Shown here piece by piece: positions 55,244-62,713 of a stretch of DNA of 64,000 bases. Within the stretch, counting starts at the first letter, position 1, and every line of letters starts with the position of its first letter. A program made the translations under genes and the position numbers. The stretch is from an uncultured Muribaculaceae bacterium (GTDB lineage: Bacteria; Bacteroidota; Bacteroidia; Bacteroidales; Muribaculaceae), in assembly GCA_944321875.1 (NCBI GenBank), contig CALUMX010000002.1, positions 1 to 64,000 on the forward strand, in the 5' to 3' direction. Under the pieces are notes generated by a model, which saw nothing but the letters and a program-made list of their open reading frames with translations, was not told the DNA's origin and ran no database searches.

Positions 55244-55840
55244 TCAAAATACGATTTCGTTTATCGGAACGACCACCTCTCCCAAATCCAACATGGCATT
55301 TATGAGATGCAAAGCTGTAAATTTCGTCAAATCATCCGGCGTAATCTGCTCCTCCTGAATCACCCCCTGTGCAAGCAACTGCCGACGACGACAGCCATTC
55401 AATAGAAAACTATCGGGCGTCACAAACCGTTTCCCATCCGTAAGAACCACATTACTATAAGAAGTATCGGTTATCAGGCCTTCCCTAATAATCAGGATTT
55501 CATCACAACCGCCTTTCCGGGAAAGCAAATTTTCCAACCCGCTCCTGTCAGCAAACTTTAAATGGTAGTCAATCCCGTTACATTCCACCAACCGCAATGA
55601 GCGTACTTGTTTCGGACTATAGGGAACATATTCCATTTTTTCCGCACACCCATCATACCGGATACGACACTTAACCCGGCCTTTTCGCATTTCCAGTGGA
55701 ACAGCGGTATTGTCCAGCGAAAAACGCCGCTCAATTCCATACAACTCCCGACAACTCTCCACCATCCTGCGCAAATGAGCGTCCAAATTAACAAAACAGC
55801 CGTCAGCGACCCTTATCGTTTCCAACAAACCCATACGCAA
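55244..55840 (-). CDS. pabC: Aminotransferase class IV, probable 4-amino-4-deoxychorismate lyase
   Basis: 198 residues, PLP-dependent. The probable Schiff-base lysine lies in IDYHLKFADR, and the LITDTSYSNVVL segment binds PLP phosphate. PabC turns aminodeoxychorismate into p-aminobenzoate and pyruvate. It is shorter than E. coli PabC (about 270), as many Bacteroidota homologues are. It starts 1 bp before the stop of pabB, so it is translationally coupled to it, supporting the folate role. Confidence 0.82.
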   Translation of the reverse strand: MRMGLLETIRVADGCFVNLDAHLRRMVESCRELYGIERRFSLDNTAVPLEMRKGRVKCRIRYDGCAEKMEYVPYSPKQVRSLRLVECNGIDYHLKFADRSGLENLLSRKGGCDEILIIREGLITDTSYSNVVLTDGKRFVTPDSFLLNGCRRRQLLAQGVIQEEQITPDDLTKFTALHLINAMLDLGEVVVPINEIVF

Positions 55841-56809
55841 CTATTTAAACGGCAAATAAACCTTTTCCAACACCTCTTGGTATTCATCCTCGCACCGGCT
55901 GTTGATTGTCACTCCACCACCACTGTGAAAGAAGAAACGACCTCCATCCTGCTCTATGAAGCGAATCATCACTCCGCTGTCCAGATTTCTCCCGTCAAAA
56001 TAGCCGCAGACTCCTGTATAGAAACCACGGTCACGCTGCTCTGCCTTTCGGATAAGCGACACCGTTGACGGCTTCGGCGCACCGGAAATCGAACCGGCAG
56101 GCAAAAGTGCACGAAAAATGTCACCAATCCGACACCGCCAGTCATCCGGCAATGTTCCCCTCACCTCCGAGCTCGTCTGCAAAATCTCGCCCGACTGAGT
56201 CCTGATACGGTCCACATAGCGGAAACGACTTACGCCTATCTTCTCAGCAACGGAATTCAAATCATTGCGCATCAAGTCAACAATCGTATAATGCTCGCAA
56301 GTTTCCTTATAGTCATCAAGCAGCCGCTGCTCCGCATCCGGAAGCGAGGCATCAATCGTACCTTTCATCGGGAAAGTCGAAATGACATTACCCTCAATTC
56401 TGACAAAAGCCTCCGGAGAAAAACAGACGAAACGCTGCGGATAATAAATCTTATACATGGCCCGGCTACGCATAAACACGTCCAACAGGCTCAAATTCAA
56501 TCGAATTTCCGTTCTTGCCGTCAAATTGAGAAGGAATGAGTCGCCCCGTTCCAATCCTTTCCGGACAACGTCAAAGCCGCGTTCATACCCTGCCCGATCA
56601 GATGACAAAATCTCGATTTCCGGCTTCTGCCGTGAATAAGCGATATCCGGCACATTCGTGACACCATTGATATCAAACAGAATGTCAGAACCCTGCAACG
56701 GATTCTCAACAAAAAAGCCGTCCTTCAATTCAAAGTCAAGACCAAACAAGAAACAGGAGCCTTCACGCCCCCCGGCATTCATTTTCTCAAAAACTTCACA
56801 AGCTGTCAT
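55841..56809 (-). CDS. pabB: Aminodeoxychorismate synthase component I
   Basis: 322 residues, a chorismate-binding domain protein. The motif STFPMKGTIDAS carries the catalytic Lys that separates PabB from anthranilate synthase TrpE (PIAGT). Other family blocks: LMRNDLNSVAEKIG, GTLPDDW, PAGSISGAPKPSTVSLI and GFYTGVCGYFDG. It aminates chorismate with the ammonia delivered by the PabA-like protein encoded divergently. It is shorter than E. coli PabB because the N-terminal subdomain is reduced. A -7 box lies at 56841-56848. Confidence 0.92.
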   Translation of the reverse strand: MTACEVFEKMNAGGREGSCFLFGLDFELKDGFFVENPLQGSDILFDINGVTNVPDIAYSRQKPEIEILSSDRAGYERGFDVVRKGLERGDSFLLNLTARTEIRLNLSLLDVFMRSRAMYKIYYPQRFVCFSPEAFVRIEGNVISTFPMKGTIDASLPDAEQRLLDDYKETCEHYTIVDLMRNDLNSVAEKIGVSRFRYVDRIRTQSGEILQTSSEVRGTLPDDWRCRIGDIFRALLPAGSISGAPKPSTVSLIRKAEQRDRGFYTGVCGYFDGRNLDSGVMIRFIEQDGGRFFFHSGGGVTINSRCEDEYQEVLEKVYLPFK

Positions 56810-56840
56810 GAACGAAATTCGGAATTATGCGTTATGTGTA

Positions 56841-56848
56841 CAAAGGTA
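56841..56848 (-). promoter_or_regulatory. -7 promoter box for pabB-pabC
   Basis: The minus-strand read is TACCTTTG, 31 nt before the pabB start and within the 64-bp divergent gap with pabA. Confidence 0.5.
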
Positions 56849-56873
56849 TATAAAAAAACGAACAACAATCCTC

Positions 56874-57479
56874 ATGCACATCCTGGTTATCGACAATTAC
56901 GACTCTTTTGTCTACAATATCGTGCAACTGCTACGAGAGTCTGCACTTCAGCCCACATTCTCCGTTGTCCGCAACGATGCCATTCCATTCGAGCGCATCA
57001 ATGACTTTGATGCCTTCATCCTGTCTCCCGGCCCGGGAATCCCAACTGAAGCCAACGGCATGCCCCGACTTTTGAAGCATTATGCTGCGACTAAACCTAT
57101 CCTGGGCATTTGTCTCGGACATCAAGCCATCATTGAGAATTTCGGAGGTGAGATTATCAATATGGGAACGCCCGTTCACGGCCATCGCTCTGCCCTACGG
57201 ATTCTGGATGCCGACGACAGCCTCTATTCCGGCATATCAGGACCTGTCTATGTCGGACGCTACCATTCATGGGTTGCAAGGAAAGATAAAATGCCACAAG
57301 AGTTAATAGCTACCGCCGAAGACGAAGATGGAAACATCATGTCTGTAAGACACCGGACAAAACCCATCTTCGGCGTACAGTATCACCCGGAATCATTCAT
57401 GTGCAGTCACGGACAAACCATCATTGACAACTGGCTTGCCGCTGTAAACCTACAGGCCAATCATTCAAGCCCCATCTGA
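56874..57479 (+). CDS. pabA: Glutamine amidotransferase component II (PabA/TrpG)
   Basis: 201 residues from ATG 56874 (MHILVIDNYDSFVYN). The glutaminase triad is complete: Cys in GICLGHQAI and His-Glu in QYHPESF. It delivers ammonia to PabB. It could also serve TrpE, as PabA and TrpG are alike; proximity to pabB supports the PabA role. The frame is open upstream to 56658, but this would overlap pabB and lacks the family N-terminus. Its last 19 bases overlap the end of the convergent lipoprotein gene. Confidence 0.93.
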   Translation: MHILVIDNYDSFVYNIVQLLRESALQPTFSVVRNDAIPFERINDFDAFILSPGPGIPTEANGMPRLLKHYAATKPILGICLGHQAIIENFGGEIINMGTPVHGHRSALRILDADDSLYSGISGPVYVGRYHSWVARKDKMPQELIATAEDEDGNIMSVRHRTKPIFGVQYHPESFMCSHGQTIIDNWLAAVNLQANHSSPI

Positions 57480-57856
57480 ATATTCCGACGCACCACCTCA
57501 TGAATTGAATCAGGAAGAAGTGCCACCACTCCACGCACGGCTACCAATTTTCCATTAGCCGGGTCCACGACTTTCTCCCTGACAACTATACAGTCAGCCC
57601 CACGCTTACGGGCCTTATAGCACACAGCATCCAAAGCCATATTAAAGCTTCTCGCCGCCTCCAAATCAGCCTCAAACGTACCGATTACCCAATAGTCCGT
57701 ACTGTCAATTTGATTATCAAGAAATTTATAGGCAACGTTTTTCTCCGGATAAAGACCAGCCACGTCTACCGACACCAACGGATAGGCTGCACGACCACAT
57801 GATGCCACTATTCCGGCAACGATGAATGACATTAACAAATATAATATGCGACTCAT
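57461..57856 (-). CDS. Small lipoprotein, YbjQ/RcsF-like fold suggested
   Basis: 131 residues. The signal ends in a lipobox (GIVASCGRAA), so a lipidated Cys near residue 20 is likely. The body contains YWVIGTFEADLEAARSFNMALDAVCYKARKRGADCIVV, a pattern (IGT...A...A..GAD.iv) seen in YbjQ- and RcsF-type domains. Function is unknown. It starts 12 bp after the larger lipoprotein gene, so both are in one operon. Its 3' end overlaps pabA by 19 bp. Confidence 0.65.
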   Translation of the reverse strand: MSRILYLLMSFIVAGIVASCGRAAYPLVSVDVAGLYPEKNVAYKFLDNQIDSTDYWVIGTFEADLEAARSFNMALDAVCYKARKRGADCIVVREKVVDPANGKLVAVRGVVALLPDSIHEVVRRNIQMGLE

Positions 57857-57868
57857 ATTCTTTCTATT

Positions 57869-58819
57869 TTAAAAATGAATGTTCAATCCGGCCGTAACAG
57901 CAAAGCGGTGAAGCAACCATCGGCCATCATTGTCAAATAAAAAATATCCTTTCTCGCCGCTGATACTACCCGTTATATTGTGTACATTCACACCAAGTCC
58001 AACTCGCCGGCTCACCAAATATTCGATACCTCCACACAGTTCAGCTCCGATACCATGGTTCAAGCCCTCATTATCCTGCAGCATGCAATAGCCCAGTCCC
58101 GCCCCAAATCGCAGACGCCAACGCTGTGCAATGTGCCCGTGCAGCATCATTTGAGGCCCAAAGTAAGCAAATTGCTGATAATAATCGTTGGCAAACGAAC
58201 TGTACGCGCCATCATACACAAAACCGAAAGCAAACAAATCCAAACAATGGTAATATTCGGCACGCCAGTTGAGCCCTCCCCGGAAACCGTACATATTACC
58301 CGGATAAGTCACATCAGAACACAACCCGTCGAAACCCACTGTCAGCGATACCGTATTCCGCAACGGCCGCTTCCGCAGATACTCCGCAAGCTCCGAGACT
58401 GACAAATTCCGCTCCTCGTAAGGCAACAGTGAAGCATACGGCATACAGATTGCCGACTGTTCCGGTTGCCATTCACCAGAGCTACGGGCAGCAACCGCCA
58501 TCACATGATAGGATACTTCCGGGTGGTCGCGATAGTCGACCTTTGTCAACTTTAACACATTTCCACCAGCCTCAGCCGTAGCAGCAACCGCCGCCGACAG
58601 AATCGTACGAGCCTCAGCCGATTTCAACAAAGTGCTTTTCACCGTAACCGTACCTATCGTATCCACGGAAGAAGGCATCACGGCCTCCTGCTGAAGTACA
58701 ATAACCGAGTCAGAATCGACAGAGTCGAAAGAACGGACAAAACGGGTAGAGACCCGATATTCCGCACATGACAAAAGCAAAAAGACAAAAGGAAATATAA
58801 TTAAATGGATGTTCTTCAT
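57869..58819 (-). CDS. Lipoprotein with an N-terminal YbjQ/RcsF-like domain and C-terminal beta-barrel-like region
   Basis: 316 residues. A lipobox (FLLLSCAEYR) predicts lipidation near Cys 18. Residues about 50-110 (VDTIGTVTVKSTLLKSAEARTIL, then AEAGGNVLKLTKV) share the IGT...A...GGN layout of the smaller neighbour. Residues 150-316 hold repeated amphipathic strands ending in GLNIHF, with aromatic and Gly-rich turns, like an outer-membrane barrel. This combination is odd because lipidated barrels are uncommon. The role is unknown; two -7 boxes lie at 58842-58857. Confidence 0.65.
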   Translation of the reverse strand: MKNIHLIIFPFVFLLLSCAEYRVSTRFVRSFDSVDSDSVIVLQQEAVMPSSVDTIGTVTVKSTLLKSAEARTILSAAVAATAEAGGNVLKLTKVDYRDHPEVSYHVMAVAARSSGEWQPEQSAICMPYASLLPYEERNLSVSELAEYLRKRPLRNTVSLTVGFDGLCSDVTYPGNMYGFRGGLNWRAEYYHCLDLFAFGFVYDGAYSSFANDYYQQFAYFGPQMMLHGHIAQRWRLRFGAGLGYCMLQDNEGLNHGIGAELCGGIEYLVSRRVGLGVNVHNITGSISGEKGYFLFDNDGRWLLHRFAVTAGLNIHF

Positions 58820-58841
58820 ATACAGTTACATTAATTGTTTA

Positions 58842-58857
58842 CAAATCTACAAAAATA
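58842..58857 (-). promoter_or_regulatory. Adjacent -7 boxes for the lipoprotein operon
   Basis: On the minus strand TATTTTTG (58857-58850) is directly followed by TAGATTTG (58849-58842), both matching TAnnTTTG. Confidence 0.45.
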
Positions 58858-59006
58858 ATTGACATATCCACTCACTTTTCTAAAAAATACGATTTTCATC
58901 ATTCGATACAGCCATCCTTTATTGGGATTTTCACCATAGTTCCGACACTGACCGACTTCTCAACGATAAATTGCTACATAAGACTTCTTTATTAAGGAAA
59001 TTTTCG

Positions 59007-59014
59007 TAATTTTG
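59007..59014 (+). promoter_or_regulatory. -7 promoter box for the AAE-family transporter
   Basis: TAATTTTG lies 26 nt before the start codon. Confidence 0.5.
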
Positions 59015-59040
59015 CGCCAAATTATTAATACACTTCTTCA

Positions 59041-60714
59041 ATGGATTGGTTAGTTTCATTATTTACGGAACATTCGATTGCCCATGATGTACTTGTTTAC
59101 GCACTGGTTATCGCCTTAGGAGTCCTGTTGGGAAAGATTAAATTTTTTGGAATATCCCTGGGCGTTACCTTTGTTCTTTTTGTGGGAATCGTGCTTGCGC
59201 ATTTCGGCCAGACTGTCGGAAGCGTTCATTTGCTGAATTTCATTCGTGATTTCGGCTTAATCTTATTTGTTTTTTCAATTGGTATCCAAGTGGGACCTGG
59301 TTTCTTTTCCTCTTTCAAGAAAGGAGGTATAAGAATGAACATGCTTGCAGTGTTTGTGGTGTTGCTCAACGTTGCTGTTGCCATGATTATCTACTTCTGC
59401 AACCGTGATTCCATGACCATCTCCGAAATTGTCGGCATTCTCTCCGGTGCTGTCACCAACACTCCGGGACTCGGTGCTGCTCAACAGGCACTGGAGTCTA
59501 AGGCTGTTGATGGAACAGACGCCTTGTCAATGGGTTACGCAGCTGCATACCCGCTGGGCGTTGTCGGCATCATCCTTTCAATGATTGTATTGAAAGCCAT
59601 CTTCCGCGTAAAAGTAGAGGATGAGATAAAGGAGATTGAGTCCGAAATGGAAAACAGCGTTTCACAACCTTCGGTTCAGACCTATCGGGTGGAGAATGAC
59701 TTGATTTCCGGAAAGTCAATCAAAGAGCTTATCGAGGTGATTGACCACGATTTCATTATCTCCCGCATGAAAAAGGAGTCAGGAGAAATTGTCATTCCGA
59801 CATCAAAGACAGTTGTCAACCGTGGCGACCTTCTGCTGATTGTCTGCTCTGCTCAAGATGAGACCGTATTCACTTCCATCATCGGACAAGTAGTCGACAT
59901 GAAATGGGAATCTGACAAGGAAAGCAAGGTGGTTTCCCGCCGTATTCTTGTCACAAAAAGCCATTACAACGGACGTACACTCGGCTCCCTCCGTCTTCAC
60001 AACGGATACAACCTCAATGCCACACGCGTTAACCGTGCCGGTGTCGACCTGCTCGCCAGCCCGAACCTCACACTCCAAGTGGGTGACCGTATTACGGTCG
60101 TTGGCAATCCAGAGCACATCGAGCGACTTGCATCACGCCTTGGCAACTCCATGAAGCGTCTGCACGAGCCGAATATGGTCACCATGTTCATCGGTATTTT
60201 CCTCGGTATCATTGTCGGCTCTATCCCATTCGCGATTCCTTCCATGTCGGCATCCATGAAGTTAGGATTGGCCGGTGGACCTTTGGTCGTTGCAATTTTG
60301 CTGAGCCGATTTGGCTATAAATTCAAACTCGTCACTTACACATCGACCAGTGCCAACCTCATGCTGCGCGAAATCGGCATCTGCCTCTTCCTCGCTTCCG
60401 TAGGATTGGGAGCCGGAGAAAAATTTGCAGAGACCGTATTCAACGCTCAAGGTCTGACTTGGGTTATGTGGGGTTTCATTATCACGGTTGTACCATTGCT
60501 GATTATGAGCATTGTAGCCCGTGCTAAATTCAAGCTCAACTATCTGTCCATCATGGGTCTCATGTCAGGAAGTTACACAGACCCCCCTGCATTGGCCTAC
60601 TCCAACAAAATTGCCAACAACGACGCTCCGGCGATAGCCTACTCAACTGTATATCCGCTCACGATGTTCATGCGCGTCATTACCGCTCAATTAGTCGTTC
60701 TTATCTTCGCTTAA
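59041..60714 (+). CDS. Aspartate:alanine exchanger family transporter (YidE/AspT-like)
   Basis: 557 residues. Two membrane domains, each of about five helices (residues 12-180 and 380-557), flank two TrkA-C (RCK_C) domains at about 215-370 (RVENDLISGKSIKELIEV, then ILVTKSHYNGRTLGSL). The membrane halves show GLILFVFSIGIQVGPGFF and MGLMSGSYTDPPALAYSN, the paired signatures of the family. AspT swaps aspartate and alanine; many paralogues have unknown substrates, so the family call is firm and the substrate is not. A strong terminator follows. Confidence 0.9.
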   Translation: MDWLVSLFTEHSIAHDVLVYALVIALGVLLGKIKFFGISLGVTFVLFVGIVLAHFGQTVGSVHLLNFIRDFGLILFVFSIGIQVGPGFFSSFKKGGIRMNMLAVFVVLLNVAVAMIIYFCNRDSMTISEIVGILSGAVTNTPGLGAAQQALESKAVDGTDALSMGYAAAYPLGVVGIILSMIVLKAIFRVKVEDEIKEIESEMENSVSQPSVQTYRVENDLISGKSIKELIEVIDHDFIISRMKKESGEIVIPTSKTVVNRGDLLLIVCSAQDETVFTSIIGQVVDMKWESDKESKVVSRRILVTKSHYNGRTLGSLRLHNGYNLNATRVNRAGVDLLASPNLTLQVGDRITVVGNPEHIERLASRLGNSMKRLHEPNMVTMFIGIFLGIIVGSIPFAIPSMSASMKLGLAGGPLVVAILLSRFGYKFKLVTYTSTSANLMLREIGICLFLASVGLGAGEKFAETVFNAQGLTWVMWGFIITVVPLLIMSIVARAKFKLNYLSIMGLMSGSYTDPPALAYSNKIANNDAPAIAYSTVYPLTMFMRVITAQLVVLIFA

Positions 60715-60734
60715 TAAAGCAATAATAAATAATC

Positions 60735-60775
60735 AACAAGCGGGCTATCTCCTCTTCAGAGATAGCCCGCTTGTT
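60735..60775 (+). terminator. Terminator after the AAE-family transporter
   Basis: A perfect 17-bp stem (60735-60751 with 60759-60775) with a 7-nt loop, followed by T-rich DNA. Confidence 0.88.
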
Positions 60776-61228
60776 ATATTCTTACACCTGAACCTCCCAT
60801 TCCCGGCATCGACCTTCCCTCTTGCCTCCTTAGACTTCTGTTCTTACCCATCATCTCTCCCATTCCCTTACCCCCCCCTCATCTGAATTTCGTATCGTCG
60901 GAAAAACGCATTAAACCTCCCGCTAATAATAGCTCTACAAACAAAGGCAAAACCAATATCGCTCACACAAAACTGCGACAGAATCCGCTTATTCCCTTCC
61001 ATTTATTCATCCTATCAATTGGTTATACGACCTATATTATCCTTTTTCCCACCACAACGACAGTCCTCTCCGGTTTCTTTCTTACTACCGTAATTCATTT
61101 CCTGAAACGACAATATAAACTGCACAATCTAATGACCGATTTAAACAAACGGATTGATTAACCATCCTACCTTCCTCCTGAGATTTCCGACAGTACTGAC
61201 AATTACCACAACCATAAGAAAACAAAAG
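60776..61228 (+). other. Gene-less 450-bp stretch with an unstarted open frame
   Basis: The first 110 bases are very pyrimidine-rich and include a C8 tract at 60871-60878. A single plus-strand frame stays open from the TAG at 60763 to the TAA at 61159-61161 (131 codons). Its last 65 codons encode two hydrophobic segments and a charged tail (SIGYTTYIILFPTTTTVLSG, ending MTDLNKRID). No ATG, GTG or TTG is in frame upstream of the hydrophobic part, so this is likely a gene remnant or a chance frame. No other feature is visible. Confidence 0.3.
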
Positions 61229-61229
61229 A

Positions 61230-61255
61230 GCTCCAACGTATCCCTACGTCGGAGC
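61230..61255 (-). terminator. Terminator of the 61-kb porin gene
   Basis: An 11-bp stem (gctccaacgta with tacgtcggagc, one mismatch on this strand that pairs G-T on the minus strand) and, on the minus strand, tcttttgtttt after it. Confidence 0.75.
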
Positions 61256-61314
61256 CCTTCTGACTCTTTTGAGTCTCAGTAACCAAGAATATTTATATAA
61301 GCCTTATAGAAATC

Positions 61315-62661
61315 TTAGAATTGGAATATCAAACGAGCTTGAACTGTGTGGAAGTTGTTGTCGAATTGATATTTGTCACGATCCAAGTGGTCGTATGTAT
61401 AGCTGAACAATACCTGAGCGTACTTGTTGAATGAGTAGTTCAAACCAACAGTAGCTGAGTGAAGGTTACCACCACCTACGCTCTTAGAAGTTGCAGGATA
61501 GTCCTTCAAAACGCCATCTGGATAGTATTGGTCACGGCCAGGAACATAGAGTTCACCGTCAACGATGTCATTCAAGCCAGTGTAGCTGTAACGAGCCACA
61601 ACTTCGAGAGACTTGCCGCTCATACCCTTCAAGATACCGTTAGCATTGTCATACTTGTAAGCATCACCGAAGATTTTGTAACCAGCCTCTACATAACCAC
61701 CTTGGAATGAGTTAGTACCAAGTGGGTTACCAGCTTGCCATGATTCGAGAGTTCCCCAAGAGTCGATAGAACCGAGGTTAGCCTCAAACAAACGTTGGTC
61801 ATCGCGCTCCTTAGTTACAGTCTTGTGCATGTACTCACCACGGATAAAGAAGTCGTCGTTCTTATAGAGAGCTTCGAAACCGAAGTCATATACATTCTTC
61901 GCCCACGGCATTGTTGCAGAAACGAATTGCTTAGTACCGTCTACATAAGTTTCAAGAGATGTACCCAAAGTAAGGTTTGTCTTCAAAACGCCTTCCGGAG
62001 TAACCTCACCTGTCATAATGTTTGCATAGTGGAAGTTAGCACCAATATGGAAAGTGTGGTTCTCATTGTTTACCGGACGATACAACCAACGGCCGCCCAG
62101 AGAAACGCCCTGATAACCGGCGATTTGGTCATTGTATTGATTTTCAGCGAAGATACCTTGATTTGCGAAGAACTTGTCATTGTAGAAGCTATAGCTTACA
62201 CCAAGCTGACGGCCGATTGACAATGCGTTGGCTGCGCTCGCACGAGAAATGAAGTGCAAGCTACCACGGCTTGTGTTGTTAGCCATTGTTGCAGGGTTGT
62301 TGTAGTAACCAGCCTTGAAGCCATGGAAACCCTTTTCGCCTTCCTTCGTATATTTCAAATAAAGGTCCTTCTGATTGAACTTGCCGCCTGCGAAATCGAA
62401 GTCAGCATAGAAGTACCAATCCTTGTAAGTCAAAGACGCTCTGATACGTGCATCTGTAATGGCAGCACCTGACTTGAGAGGAGTAAATTCTGCATTATAG
62501 TAAGCTACGTCGGCCATCATACGAGCACCGATAGTAAACTTAACGTCTTCTGCCTCATTCTTAAAATTCACAACTGGATCTGTATCAAAATCCTGAGCGT
62601 TTGCCACATTTCCAATAAGTGCGAAACCAGCTAAAATGGGCATTAAAATATTTTTTTTCAT
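61315..62661 (-). CDS. Porin of the OprO/OprP family, paralogue 2 (highly expressed type)
   Basis: 448 residues with a signal peptide (MKKNILMPILAGFALIGNVANA) and a barrel body: VKFTIGARMMADVAYYN, YADFDFAGGKF, FISRASAANALSIGRQLG and a terminal QARLIFQF. It is a close paralogue of the porin at 53.6-54.9 kb. Its codons are biased like pgk and tig, so it is probably an abundant outer-membrane channel. It starts 52 bp after the GDPD-like gene and carries an AGGA-type ribosome site. Pairing with a phosphodiesterase suggests phosphate or phosphodiester uptake; this is inferred. Confidence 0.88.
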   Translation of the reverse strand: MKKNILMPILAGFALIGNVANAQDFDTDPVVNFKNEAEDVKFTIGARMMADVAYYNAEFTPLKSGAAITDARIRASLTYKDWYFYADFDFAGGKFNQKDLYLKYTKEGEKGFHGFKAGYYNNPATMANNTSRGSLHFISRASAANALSIGRQLGVSYSFYNDKFFANQGIFAENQYNDQIAGYQGVSLGGRWLYRPVNNENHTFHIGANFHYANIMTGEVTPEGVLKTNLTLGTSLETYVDGTKQFVSATMPWAKNVYDFGFEALYKNDDFFIRGEYMHKTVTKERDDQRLFEANLGSIDSWGTLESWQAGNPLGTNSFQGGYVEAGYKIFGDAYKYDNANGILKGMSGKSLEVVARYSYTGLNDIVDGELYVPGRDQYYPDGVLKDYPATSKSVGGGNLHSATVGLNYSFNKYAQVLFSYTYDHLDRDKYQFDNNFHTVQARLIFQF

Positions 62662-62713
62662 AGAATTATCCTTTTAATTAAATGTGTTTTTTATTGTATA
62701 AAATCAAAAAGTA

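Noticed and set aside
60871..60878. C8 tract as a phase-variation switch
   Set aside because: It is not inside a gene with a start codon or near a promoter box, so there is no target for switching.
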